Shown here in pieces: positions 11,685 to 23,075 of a stretch of DNA of 64,000 bases. The stretch covers positions 29,126,508-29,190,507 of the forward strand of contig NC_088776.1 of assembly GCF_954871325.1 (NCBI RefSeq), read 5' to 3'. Under the pieces are notes generated by a model, which worked only from the letters and a program-made list of their open reading frames with translations, did not search any database and was not told the DNA's origin. The position numbers and the translations under genes were made by a program. This DNA is from Gordionus sp. m RMFG-2023. Taxonomy: Eukaryota > Nematomorpha > Gordioida > Chordodea > Parachordodidae. Each line of letters opens with the position of its first letter. Within the stretch, counting starts at the first letter, position 1.

Positions 11685-13018
11685 TTCCCAATCAAAAAAG
11701 GAAAAGTTTCAATCATAAAAGGAAAAGGTCAAAACAAAAAAGGAAAAGTGTCAATCAAAAAAGGAAAATTCCCAAAACAAAGAAAAAGTCCGATCAAAAA
11801 AGGAAAAGTGTCATACAAAAAAGGAAAAGGTTCAATCAAAAAAGGAAAAGTGTCAATCGAAAAAGAAAATTCCCAAAAGGAAAGGAAAAGTTCAAATCAA
11901 AAAAGGAAAATTCCCATTCAAGTAAGGAAAATCGTAATTTTTTAAAATTTTTTGTCAATTTCTCTTAAATTTTTATTTATTTTTGTTATTCCTTCTTAAG
12001 TTATTTCTAAATTTTTGCTATTACTTTACGTTTTTTTTCTTACTATCTTTTCTCAATTTATTTCTATCTTTACTTTTATTTTTCTTACTATATCTTCTCT
12101 CAATTTATTTTTTTTCTCATTTTTGATAATTCTTTTGTATTTTTAAAATTAATTTATAAATTTAGGTTCATTTTTTTAACAATTCTTTACGTTTTTTTTC
12201 ATCATACATACAATATTCTTTTTATGATTTTTTTTGTAATCTTTTACATACATTTCTAACCCTTTCAATCTCTTTAAGTCATTTTTATTTTTTTTGCGCA
12301 TTTCTCAATTTATTTCTTCTCATTTTTAATATTTTTTAAAATTATATTATGTTTTTGGTAGACAATATAATTACAATTGCTAAATTATAAATTAATCGTT
12401 TGGTTATAATGTACCTTTTTAAAATTAAATAAGTTTGAACTGTAATACTAAACGATATGTAAATTAATAATCATTTTTAAATTCTTATTTTTAAAATTAT
12501 CAAAATTGAGAAATACTCAAAAAAATAAAGATTAAAAATGACTTAAAGAGATTGAAAAGGTTAAAAATGTATGTAAAAGATTATAATGAAATCATAAAAA
12601 GAATAGTTTGATGGAAAAAAAAAGAATTGTTAAAAAAATGGACCTAAATTTATAAATTATTTTTAAAAATACAAAAGAATTATCAAAAATGAGAAGAAAA
12701 ATAAATTGAGAGAAGATATAGTAAGAAAAATAAAATAGAGAAAATCGCAAAAATAAGAAATAAATTGAGAAAAAATACAGTAAGAAAAAAAACGTAAAGA
12801 AATTCTAAAAATTTAGAAATAAATTAAGGAGGAATAACAAAAATAAATAAAAATTTAAGAAAAATTGACAAAAAATTTTAAAAAAAATACGATTTTCCTT
12901 TTTTGAATGGGAATTTTCCTTTTTTGATTGACATTTTTTTTTCCTTTTGGGAATTTTCTTTTTTCGATTGACACTTTTTCTTTTTTGATTGAACCTTTTC
13001 CTTTTTTGATTGAACCCA
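11685..13018. mobile_element. Large near-palindrome, foldback-like, with 20-bp tandem units
   Basis: The outer left arm (11685-11935) is a tandem array of an AATCAAAAAAGGAAAAGTG unit. The same unit appears inverted at 12893-13016. Inside it, 11940-12340 is mirrored inverted by 12480-12890, with matching AAATTGAGA, CGTAAAG and GACTTAAAGAGATTGAAA blocks, so the arms total about 550-650 bp around a loop near 12340-12480. No transposase is visible and no clear target duplication was found. The lysine-rich open frames over the arrays are an artefact of the A-rich repeat. Confidence 0.65.
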
Positions 13019-13330
13019 ATGGGGTCGCTAAGGGGGGAAGGCACGCAGGGGTTCTAGCCCCCTGAAAAACTTGAATAGACCCCTAAAGCAAAAAAAAAAA
13101 TTTTAATGGAATCTTAACCTCTTGAACTAAAAATAAATTTATTTGATTGCCCCCTGAAAGATTTCATTTATAATTCTATTAAGTAAAATATAGATTTAAT
13201 TTTATTATTTAAAAATAGTGTTGCGTAATCGGCTAAAAATTACGCCTAAGTCTAATAGGCTTAGCCTAAAAATCGGCTAAAAATAAATTAGTCAAAATTC
13301 TGCATCGATGCCTAGCATTAATTATTATTT
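13019..13330. repeat. Remnants of hAT-like termini
   Basis: At 13025-13100, GGCACGCAGGGGTTCTAG followed by a C-run resembles a G-rich hAT terminus. At 13215-13320, TCGGCTAAAAAT and GGCTTAGCC recur as short inverted motifs (AATCGGCTAAAAATTACG). No transposase and no bounded element were found. The stretch 13330-13780 is plain AT-rich DNA. Confidence 0.35.
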
Positions 13331-13780
13331 ATTTATTTAAAATAATTTATTTTATTTATATTTAATGTAAATATTTTATTATTAACAACAAATAAACATG
13401 ATATGATTTAATATTTTTTATTTATATTATTTATTTTGAAATGAAAAAAATTTATTTATTTGATGTTTTTTTAATAAAAAAAAATAATATGCTGCTATTG
13501 TAACTGTAATATTCTTTTTAATACAATTTATTAGTGATTTTCACAATCTTCTTTGTAAATATATCTTTTATTGAGGAAATATATTGTAAATTTTATTAGA
13601 TAAATAAACAATCTTTTAGATGAAATCTTTTATAAATTTTTTTTAACATTTTTGTAAAATGATGTATTTTTATTAAATGAGGTGGTTTTTTCCAAATAAT
13701 TTTTTAAAACTATTTATATTAAACTTTTTTGTTGTTATTTTATATGATCTTTTTAAGGATCTATTAGACAATTTCAGAAT

Positions 13781-14028
13781 AATTATCATTTGACTAGAAA
13801 TTTGAAAATGGTAGATAAATATTACGTCACTAAAAATTTGAAAATAATAAGTAAATATTACGCCGGAAAACTTGAGATTGAAATTATTGATAAAATAACT
13901 TTGATGAATATGATATAAATGCAATTAAATATATATTTAATATGAGATAGAAATATATTAATAAATATAAATTAATATAAACAATATTTTTTAAAAATAA
14001 ATCCGGCATATTTTGGCTTTGGAAGGGG

Positions 14029-14067
<39 letters not shown>

Positions 14068-14235
14068 GCCCCTGCCCCCCCCCCCCCCACCCGCTGCGTA
14101 CGTGCTTAACTTTATTTTTTCAGTTAATTTCGATTTCAAGTTTTCCTTGGCATAATATTTACCTACTATTTTCAAATTTTAGTGGCGTAATATTTATCTA
14201 AATTTCTAGTCAAATAATAATTTACCCTGAAATTC
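13781..14235. repeat. Inverted repeat around a long G/C run
   Basis: A block of about 115 bp (13781-13900, containing GACTAGAAATTTGAAAATGG and ATAAATATTACG twice) recurs inverted at 14108-14235. The spacer holds the long G-run and the GCTGCGTACGTGC motif common to hAT-like ends in this window. It probably formed when two ends of one element came together, or it is a small foldback. Confidence 0.6.
14022..14092. repeat. Very long G-run followed by C-run
   Basis: After a short AAGGGGGGA start, the sequence runs as almost uninterrupted G for about 40 bases, then TGCCCCTG, then about 16 C. The G-run can form quadruplexes, and the G and C runs can pair as a hairpin. Glycine- and proline-rich open frames here are artefacts. 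The exact run length is likely to be unstable or hard to sequence. Confidence 0.8.
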
Positions 14236-14239
14236 TTTG

Positions 14240-15000
14240 TCCAACAGGGAGAAAGAAATTGCAAGCTTGTCCAACAAGATCTAGTCTCCGCCATCAAGCA
14301 GTAACAGCTTTTATGGAGTTGGAAATGTCGATTATTAATGCTTGAAATATCACAATGGCTTGAAAGAAATATTTCCTCAGAAGCAAAAAAATTATTGGAT
14401 TCAATACTTATTCCAAATTTTTTTTCACAACTATTTTATGTAAAACTTTTCAAAAACATGACATTGACTTGACTAAGAAGATGAGAATAGTGCAGATCAT
14501 TTTATTAGAAATCAAGGAAATTTGAGCTAATGTTGATTCATATTTTATATGTTATTGTTGAGTCAAGAGCAGAGCTATACGTGTTCAATATTTGTTCCCC
14601 TCGACTTGCAGCAAGCAAGCTCATCGTCAAAACATTAATATAAGATCAGTAGAAGAGTATTATAAAACAAATGTCCCCTCTCTTAGATACATTTATAACC
14701 CAAATAAAGGAATGGTTTTTAATTCATCATGCAGCATTTACCAATCTGCAAATATTACTTCCACAAAAGCCTTTCAACTTTTTTCCATGGTGATAGAAAA
14801 AAAAAATATTTGTTAAATTTATATCATGAAGATGTTAAAGTATCTTATTATGCCCTATTAGCTGATTAACTATGGTTGATACAGTCCCAAAAAATGCTAT
14901 GGATGCTTTGCATTATTTCAAACACATGATTATATTCCCAATGTATTAAAATGGTTATATATTATATATATTAGCAACTCTCCCCATTAGTAAACTAATG
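14240..15000 (+). pseudogene. Decayed hAT transposase, ZMYM1-like type
   Basis: At 14592 onward the + strand reads PSTCSKQAHRQNINIRSVEE followed by YYKTNV. This matches the R-x-C-x-R-Q-x-x-R-x-N...EEYY block that precedes the conserved core in ZMYM1-like hAT proteins. The rest is interrupted. A homologous and more decayed copy lies at 43200-43990 (shared AAGCAAG/AAGTCAAG, the TACCAATCTGCAAATAT-like block and the CAAAAAATGCTAT block). The region may belong to one element running from the G-run at 14022 to the C-run and GCGTACGCGCC motif at 15785-15825. Confidence 0.5.
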
Positions 15001-15027
15001 AGAAAACTTTCTCTTTTTTAAGAATAA

Positions 15028-15378
15028 CAGAGCCTTGCAAGAGGTACCATTTGCAGGGATTTATTTTTCAAAATTTTTTTTGGCCAGGCCCGCCTTTTTT
15101 TAAAAAAAAAATTTCAGGCCTGGCCCGGCTTTTTTGAAAGTAAAATTTTCAGGCCCGGTCCGAATTTTTTTAAAATAAATTATATTTATTTGATTTTTAT
15201 AGCTAATAATGTCGATTTCAAATAGTGTTAAAAATATACAACCCGGCCCGGAATTCTTTTTAAAAAATTTAAGCTCAGCCCGGGTGTTTTTTAAAAAAAA
15301 TTTCGGGCTCGGCCCAGGTATAATTAAAAAAATATTAAATTAAGGTCCGGAGTAAAGGACCGGGCCTGCAAATCTCTG
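15028..15378 (-). mobile_element. Short hAT MITE of the CAGAGACCTGC family
   Basis: Starts CAGAGCCTTGCAAGAGG and ends GCCTGCAAATCTCTG. It carries GGCCCGGC-type subterminal repeats on both sides and no coding sequence. The GGTACCATTTGCA block near the left end is the inverse of the right end of the copies at 30211-31653 and 40697-42201, so it lies in reverse orientation to them. The 8-bp flanks (AAGAATAA and AAAAACAT) agree only partly, so it is older or its edge is altered. Confidence 0.6.
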
Positions 15379-16430
15379 AAAAACATACCTATGAAGTACA
15401 ACTTCTGAAAGTAGATTGAATGGTTTGGATCTTTTGAATATTCATAGGCATTTAACGCCAAGCAAAAGGATGAGATAATTGAAAAATTAGCTCAAAACAT
15501 ACAAAATACAATTATTCCTAAGAAACTTTTTGTGTGTTAATTTATATTTCCAATAATAATATTCAAATTTCAATTTTGGGTCATTTAATTGATTCATACT
15601 GTGTTTATATTTTATATTTTATAATTCACATTTATTTTATAGTTTTTTAATGCCGGTTTATATATATAATTTTTTTATAATTCACATTAATTTAAATTTG
15701 TTTATTAGAAAAGTTATTAATCCTAATATATTTATGCTTAATATTTTTAAATAACTATAATATTTCTTAAAAAATTTTATTATCCCCCCCCCCACTCCCC
15801 AGACCAAATTCCTGCGTACGCGCCTATCTTTTTAAATTCTACGATTATGATGTTTATCGTTGTTTTTAAATGTTAATTAAAAAAAGATCTGTTTTTTTTA
15901 ATTTTAAGCCCTTTTTATTAATTTTTTTAACATAATATTTTACAATTTCACACATAAAATATTTATATTATTCTTATTTTTTAGTTTTCTAAAATAGAGG
16001 TTAACATATATATCAATTTTAATAATAAATCTCAGTCCCATCCTATATATCAGTTAGGAATATAATAAATCAATTAAAATTTTCACAAATTACTTTAAAC
16101 ATTATTATTAAAAATAAGATATTACAAATTTTTACTATATTATTAATAATTAGCAAACATCCAAAGTTATTGAAGATTTCCAGATTTATTTTATTCTTAT
16201 TCAGTGATCAATCCCAATAGAGTGATCCAAGCAGCTATTCCATTGCCGATTGATTATTATCAAGAATTAGAGATGAAAGTTTCAAATTAAGTCTATTTAA
16301 TATGAAAGAAATATTGAAATGAACACATGAGGTTTGTGAAATGTAATTGGTAATGATTTGGTTTTGGTAATCAAATTATTACAACACACAAAAAATAATT
16401 CACAAAGACTAATAGGTTACTATTTATTTC

Positions 16431-18157
16431 TGAAAAGAATATGGATGGTGACGATATGGCGCGAGGTTCGAGTCAGTAAAAATATATTTTATTAACTAAT
16501 TTCTTTTTCTTTTCTTAAGGTATATATACATTTTCTAAAATATAAATTAGAATATAAACGAAATACAAAAAAGTAAAATAATATTAAAAAAGTAAGGTTA
16601 CGCCGTTTATAAAAAAAATTAGATTATAACAAATAACAAAAAATTAGATTATAAAAAATTAACAAAAAGAATTCAAAAACAAAAAGTATATAACGCAACA
16701 TTCTACCTCTTCTGATAATTTCATCGGAGAAGTCATAGAGAGTTTGTTGTCCAATGGTTTATCATTTTGGCTTGTCCCAATCGTTGGTTTGATTAATTCG
16801 ATTTTGCACGTTGGTTTGTTTAATCACAATCTTGATATCCATATCGTAAATTATCTCCATTAATCATAGCTTGTTTGATAGTGCTCAATTGTTATTATCA
16901 TTTTTTATAATTAATCCAGTCGAATATTGAAATTTGGAATAAATCGGAATATATAATTTGGAATAGTTGATCAAATCAAATGTATGAATAATATGCACGA
17001 ATAAAATTTTGAATTTTGGAACAATAAAATATGTAATAAGGAATGATAATTTATGGAATAAGGAATAAAATTTTAATCCAGAATAAGGAATGATAAATTA
17101 TTATATTATTTTTTAGGTGTTAAGTTAATCATAGCGTTTTATACTTTTAGCGTTTTATGCGTTTTATATTTTTTGCGTTATAAATAATTTTTTAAAGGCT
17201 TTTTGTGTGTTCAAATATATCCATTATGATTTTACATTTTAGTGATTTTAAAAATTTATAACATGCCTTTATCCTGGCATAAAATCTTAATATAATAACT
17301 TTTCTTCTTACGTGAATTAGAATATTAAGTAATCATCATTGGTCTCACAATATAGAATTCATAACCTAACGTCCAACTTTCATTATGGTTCTTTCTAGGT
17401 TGCCACATTAGGTTAGGTGCTGGCTATTATATTCCAGTCCAACATCCAGAGCCGGGACACCATAAAGAAAGAAATTTTTTGCATGAAAGAACGTGCTAAG
17501 GTTTGATTCTTGGTCATCTCCATAGATTAGACATTGGTCATATCAATAGATTAGGCAGTCACTATAAATAAGGTAATAATAGGTAGTCATCTCCATAGGT
17601 TAAGCAGTCTCCATAGGTTAGATAGTCATCTCAGTAGATTAGGTAGTCACAATAGATAAGGTAGTCATAATAGGTAGTCATCTCCATAGGTTAAGCACAA
17701 GGTAGAGTCATAATAGGTAGTCATCTCCATAGGTTAAGCACAAGGTAGAGTCATAATAGGTAGTCATCTCCATAGGTTAAGCACAAGGTAGAGTCATAAT
17801 AGGTAGTCATCTCCATAGGTTAAGCACAAGGTAGAGTCATAATAGGTAGTCATCTTTTTCTAGTCCACCACCCAGAGGGCACCATGAAAAGAATAATGAT
17901 GGTGACGATATCGCGCGAGGTTCGAGTCAGTAAAAATATATTTTATTAACTCTTTTCTTTTTCTTTTCTTAAGGTATATATATACATTTTCTAAAATATA
18001 AATTAGAATATAAACGAAATACAAAAAAGTAAAATAATATTAAAAAAGTAAGGTTACGCCGTTTTTAAAATAAAATTAGATTATAACAAATAACAAAAAA
18101 TTAGATTATAAAAAATTAACAAAAAGAATTCAAAAACAAAAAGTATATAACGCAACA
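16431..18157. mobile_element. Small LTR element (TRIM-like fossil) with 5-bp duplication
   Basis: Two nearly identical direct terminal repeats, 16431-16700 and 17885-18157, both start TG and end CA. ATTTC flanks the element on both sides as a 5-bp target duplication. The interior of about 1.2 kb shows no gag or pol similarity, so it looks like a non-autonomous LTR element. The close match of the two LTRs suggests fairly recent insertion. A purine-containing CCAGAGGGCACCA block precedes the 3' LTR, and a related block occurs near 17440. Family unknown. It looks structurally complete but non-coding. Confidence 0.75.
17520..17865. repeat. 43-bp tandem repeat array inside the LTR element
   Basis: Copies containing TAGTCATCTCCATAGG start at 17675, 17718, 17761 and 17804, each exactly 43 bp apart, with a partial copy at 17847. 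Looser, irregular copies of the same motif extend back to about 17520. The unit carries GGTTAAGCACAAGGTAGAG. The four regular copies are almost identical, indicating recent expansion. Confidence 0.85.
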
Positions 18158-18162
18158 ATTTC

Positions 18163-19047
18163 AATTAATAATTTTAACATGTAGCTAATGACAATATTTT
18201 TTTAAAATTACATTACATATCTAATAGTTATTTGAAAAAGAATAATGTTATATATGTATAATATGAAATAATATTCAAATTAGATAAAATAGAATTAAAT
18301 AATTATGTTGAATAAAAAAAAGAAGTTGATGAATTTTTTTTTAAAATTATTATTTAGCTTTATAGATATAAAATGGAAATATTTTTCCCTTAAAGATATT
18401 GCATATCACTCAAACTAAAAAATTAACACAAATTCAAAACAAAAAATGGCTAAAATAGTTTTTTCCATACTGACTTTTAAGTGCTGTATTCAGGAATTTT
18501 TTATGGCGGTAAGGGGGAAGCACTTTTAGATTAATTTTTCCCCATAAATTTTATTGGAGATCTTTAGGTTACGCGCCTGGAATTAAATAAATCAAATTAT
18601 TTATTATATAAATATTTATTAACCCTTCCTAAGTAAAAATAACCAAAACTTGAATGCGAAATAAAATTATGGACTTTTTTTTAAAGATAATTCACTATTT
18701 ATATCTAGCAAAATTGATCTTTTTAAAAATTTAATGTTGATATTATAACACATATTGCCTGGACATCTCCAAATTACTAATAAAATAAGCAATGTATAAA
18801 ATTTTTTTAAATGTAAATTTACATTAATATTTAACATAATTAGGAAAAAATAATTACTAAATTTTTTTTTAAATAAGTTAAAAATAGTCATCCCTGTCTG
18901 ATTAAGGTGAGAAATCTTTAAATAATTTAAAATTATACGTAAAAATTTGTATAATCAAAAGGACCCTAGAGATTGTTGTTTTGAGGTGGTGTGTCTTTAT
19001 TTACAATATTTGGAGCTTTGGACTGCTAATAAAACAATTTTTTATGT
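18163..19047. other. AT-rich interval with one dispersed repeat end
   Basis: No gene seen. At 18485-18580 an element end reads AAATTTTATTGGAGATCTTT followed by GGTTACGCGCCTGG. It matches blocks near 7950 and 27850 and ends in the GCGC-CTGG motif shared with hAT-like termini here. The rest is AT-rich and featureless. Confidence 0.4.
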
Positions 19048-19329
19048 GTTTTACACAGGGATGCGAACCTAGCCAAATTTTTGACCGGGTTCGGTTCGGG
19101 TTCGTTTAATTTAACAAAAATAGGTAAGTTAGGTTCGGGTTCGAATCAAGGAAATACTTTTGAACCCGGATTTGGTTCATGGTTCAGTTCGAGTTTAAGA
19201 ATTTCAATTATTAAAAAAGAATTCTATATTTAGATTAAAATTTAAAAACTAGACATAAATTTGGTATAAAAAATAAATTTTCTATTTTATTTATAGACAA
19301 AATATAGTATTAATTAAAAAAAATTTATT

Positions 19330-19440
19330 TAGACGTATTAGCATAATATCTTCCAAGAGTTGTTCACTCATCCTCGATCTATGTCATGAAAGAATGAATT
19401 AAAAATGTGAAAAAAATCTTTCAACGCTAACCTATATTAT
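19330..19440 (-). pseudogene. hAT dimerisation domain of the outer element
   Basis: The minus strand reads ISVERFFSHF, then a stop-broken stretch ending RSRMSEQLLEDIM. This fits the S-x-E-R-x-F-S...R-x-x-L-x-x-x-L-x-x-I pattern of the hAT C-terminus. Its position just inside the left end suits the minus-strand transposase of the 19056-25403 element rather than the nested one. Confidence 0.6.
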
Positions 19441-19984
19441 ATATATTTATGTGAAAATATGATAAATTAACTTGTGGATAAAATCTATAAATCAGAGTGC
19501 TCCAGTTTAGAAGTCTCCCAAAAATGCAAAATATTTTCCTTTTTATCTAATCTTTTATAATCGCTATTCGGTAATTTATAGTTCCAATACTTTTCTCTAC
19601 AATCGTTGGCCCTAGAGGTCTGCATTGGGCGGGTTTTTGAACCAAAATCCCGCCCGCCCAATGTTTAAAAAAAATTTAACCCACCCGCCCAGCCCGCTTA
19701 CAGTTTTCAAAAAATATATACCCGCCCGCCCCGCCCATTAGTCTAAAATTTTTTATCCGCTAGCCCATTATTTATAAAAAAATTTAACCCATGTCCGCTT
19801 ATAAAATTTAATTATGACCATTCTTTCATTTTTTTAAGCATCTAATAAAAGTATTTCAGCATTACACCTCTACAAAAAGTTTATAATTTAGGAAATTAAT
19901 TTAATAAAAAAATATTCAATTTAAATTATGGACAATTTATTTGATCAAATAGAATATGAAATAAGTATAAATATAAAATTGATA

Positions 19985-20173
19985 TTATATGTAATTATAA
20001 TGCAAAAATAATAATGAATCGACATTTTCTGGATTCAAACACGTTCTTCTTTGTTCTAAAAACATTCCAGCAATGCTAAATCCTCGTTCAGGAGAAGCAC
20101 TAGTTGCAGGAATTGCCAATATTTTTCTTGCTAATCTTGTTAGCTTTGGCAAATCTCTTGTCGTTTCCACCAA
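19985..20173 (-). pseudogene. hAT transposase C-terminal domain
   Basis: A 62-codon open stretch contains KILAIPATSASPERGFSIAG followed by FLEQRR and NVDSLLFLHYN. This is the classic hAT dimerisation region (IPATSASSERxFSxAG...RRxxLxxxxVxxLxFL). The rest of the transposase is absent from this copy. It belongs to the nested element 19613-21808. Confidence 0.85.
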
Positions 20174-20339
20174 AGTAGGATATCCATTTGAAATATACCC
20201 TCTTCCTCAAGTGAGATTCGGATGTCCCGTATGCAATATATGTAAAACTCTTGATGTTAGACGAAATGTTTAATCTGTCATTCCAAAATAAAATACCGTG
20301 CTATTTTTGTAATCGTTTCATGCTCTTCGGAATAGTAAC

Positions 20340-21600
20340 AGAATAAAATACTATACAGTTTTATAAACCGGACCCCGAGTTAATATTAGAAACAGATGCA
20401 TCTAACCAAGGATTTGGAGCTGTACTCATGCAAAAATATGATAATGGCAACGAATTTTAATAGCTTACACCTCAAGAACTTTACAGGACGCTGAAAAGAA
20501 TGATTCTACAACAGAAAAAGAATATTAAAAGGCATAAAAATTTCATAACTATTTGTATGGACGAAAGTTTAAAATTTAAAGACCACAAACCTTTAATAAA
20601 GATATATGGTAATAACAGAGATTTGAGCTCATTAAAAAACTAAAGATTATTACGTTGGGCTTATAAATTATCTGCATATGATTATAATATAATGTACAAG
20701 AATGGCGCTAAATATAATTGTAGATGATTTATCACAAAACCCAATAGAGAATAATGATGTAAAAATATTAATAAATAGTACAAATATACAAAATCAATCT
20801 CCAGAATTACAAGCTTTTAGTATAAGAATAGATGAAATAGAAAATGATGACGGTATTTTATTATGGAATGGCAGATTAATCATTCCGTACTCCCTTCAAA
20901 AAGGAGTTTTACATATATTGCATACGGCACATCCGGGTATTATATCAATGAAATTAATTATGAGACATTATATATGGTGGGTCGAAAAACTAGTAAACCG
21001 CTGTAATGGATGTCGAAAACAATGCAGAGATATACCAAGTGTTGCCGTATGCCAGTGGAATTTGCCATCAAAACCCTGGAAAGGGGAAGAAGAAAAATAA
21101 AAATCGTAGGAAAATATACCGACCAATTATGAACAAGGGAAGAACCACTGGAAACTGAATCAATAAAGCTAGGAGATGATAAAACAGTAGAAACAATGGA
21201 ACCAAGTCAAAAAGGAATTCAACCGATATCCAACGTGGGAACGAAAGCAGACAAAAAGATTAAAAATGGTACAAATATACAAAGCAAGCACTAGAATTAC
21301 AAGCTTTTAGAACAAGAATAGATAAAATAGAAAATGATGACGGTATTTTATTTTGGAATGGCAGATTAATCATTCCGCACTCACATCAAAAAAGAGTTTT
21401 ACATATAATGTATACAGGATATCCGGGTATTACATTAATGAAATCTATCACGAGACATTATATATGGTGGGAACAATTAGATAAAGATGTCGAAAAACTA
21501 GTAAAGTGTTCTTCACTTAAAAAAAACGATTGGTACAATAAAAAAAGAAATATTGATATTGATCATTTAATTAATTATGATTTTTCTTTAGTTTGTTTTT
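20340..21600 (+). mobile_element. Ty3/Gypsy pol fossil (RNase H and integrase N-terminus)
   Basis: Broken LTR-retrotransposon fragment on the + strand inside the nested hAT. It shows an RNase H part at about 20380-20700 (similarity to the LETDASNQGFGAVL block), the linker, and the zinc-binding N-terminus of integrase at about 20850-21040. The integrase-proximal part occurs a second time at about 21290-21510 as a diverged direct copy. No LTRs, gag or catalytic integrase core were identified. It carries multiple breaks and is clearly an inactive, old fragment. Confidence 0.75.
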
Positions 21601-22060
21601 GAACAAAAATTTTAAATTTCCTTGACCCGTCCGCTCATTGTTTAAATTTCTTAATCCACCAACCCCCCCCCTCCACTTATAGTTTCAAAAAAATTTTAAC
21701 CTGCCCGCCTGCCCATTCTCGAATTTTTTTTACCAGCCCATACGCCCGCTCACTTAAATGGGCGGGCGTGGACGGGTGGGCTGAAACCCCGCCCAATGCA
21801 GACCTCTACTTGGTCCGCTTTTGTATTTTCTCCTGCTTTCTTTAAGTTGTATCTATTTCTCTAAATCATCTTCTTGTTCAATAATTTCATCGGAACTAAT
21901 ATCATCAGATAAAATCTGTGTTGTTATGCTTTTAATCCGACTCCATAAATTACCAAGATCCCCTTTTATATTTTATACAGTTTATATTTAAATTGGCATT
22001 TCCATAAAATAACAATTTTAATATAAATCCAAAATAATTAATTTACTAAGCTTTAATTAA

Positions 22061-22633
22061 CCCTTCAATACTACGGTGAAAAAAATGACGTTAGTACTCG
22101 GGTGGGGTTTTATAGACCCCAATTTCAAATGTATATATCTCCAGTAATATTCAATATTTTCATTTGATATTTGGATATAAGATAGATCTAACCTTAAGCT
22201 TGATAAAATATTTAAATATTTTTATTCCTTAAGCCTAGATTAAAGATGATGAAGATAATTATAATTTGTGCCAAAAAATTTTTAAAAAAGCTTACTTTTT
22301 TTAAATTTCAAATATAAAATTAAAAAAATAACTTATCCATCATATAATCATAATAATTCATAATATGGATCTTTATTCTTCAAAATAAAAAAAATTACAC
22401 TAATACATTCAAATATAAAAAAAATATAGAACATACAAATTTACTCTGGTAGGGTCTCACAAACCCCAATCAGTCACACTCAACAGAAATATATGAAATT
22501 TGGAATATAGATTCTAAGATATATTTGATGAAGCTACTGAAGAATCCAGATCATAATATTTAACCATTTTTATTTAATATTATTTCTAGCATGGCTAGGG
22601 TTTCATATACCCCCCCCCCAGAGTATTGAGGGG
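22061..22633. mobile_element. piggyBac-type MITE
   Basis: Begins CCCTTCAATACT after a TTAA and ends AGTATTGAGGGG before another TTAA. This is the CCC...GGG inverted end with TTAA duplication that defines piggyBac elements. Subterminal GGGTGGGGTTT and ACCCCA motifs recur. About 570 bp, no transposase. Inserted in the outer hAT. Confidence 0.7.
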
Positions 22634-22945
22634 TTAACCTTGTATCTTAGGTCCAGGTATATGGCAGCTAAGAGAATTTCATTTTTTATAAACCTTTATT
22701 TAATATTATTTCTAGCATGGGTGGGGTTTCATATACCACCCCCCCCCCCATGAGTATTGAAGGGTTAACCTTGTATCTTAGGTCCAGGTATATGGCAGCT
22801 AAGAGAATTTCATTTTTTATAAACCTTTATTTAATATTATTTCTAGCATGGGTGGGGTTTCATATACCCCCCCCCAAGAGTATTGAAGGGTTAACATTGT
22901 ATCTTAGGTCCAGGTATATGGCAGCTAAGAGAATTTCATTTTTTT
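22590..22945. repeat. Triplicated right end of the piggyBac MITE plus flank
   Basis: A unit of about 126-131 bp occurs three times. Each contains ATTTCTAGCATGG, a GGGGTTTCATATACC block with a C-run, the AGTATTGA(A/G)GGG end, TTAA and the flank TATCTTAGGTCCAGGTATAT. The GGG-TTAA ends lie at 22634, 22765 and 22891. The C-run length and a few bases differ among copies. Confidence 0.85.
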
Positions 22946-23075
22946 AAACCTTTCTTCTCTATTCTTAAAACAAGAATATATTAATTAAGAAAAATATTTT
23001 GTATTTTTTTTTCTAGTTCAATGCAGCTTCTTGACCATTCTGCATAAAAATCTGTTAGTGTTAACTGTTCATAAT

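Larger units (their letters stand above)
19613..21808 (-). mobile_element. Nested hAT element with CCCGCC subterminal repeats
   Basis: Left end TAGAGGTCTGCATTGGGCGG and right end CCCGCCCAATGCAGACCTCT are inverted copies. Flanking 8-mers GTTGGCCC and CTTGGTCC agree at six positions. Both ends contain many CCCGCC/GGGCGG blocks. The minus strand at 19985-20173 encodes a hAT C-terminal domain. The middle is occupied by a Gypsy fossil. A related short copy begins at 50817. Confidence 0.75.

Noticed and set aside
11646-11945. Lysine-rich 99-codon frame with KKGK repeats (and its mirror at 12805-13044)
   Set aside because: It is the translation of a 20-bp A-rich tandem repeat in the arms of a palindrome. 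The mirrored copy gives the same kind of frame on the other strand.
13884-14201. Glycine- or proline-rich open frames on both strands
   Set aside because: They are translations of the G/C homopolymer and have no start context or similarity.
17520-17865. Possible CRISPR-like array
   Set aside because: The repeats are contiguous 43-bp tandem units without unique spacers, inside an LTR element in a eukaryotic genome.
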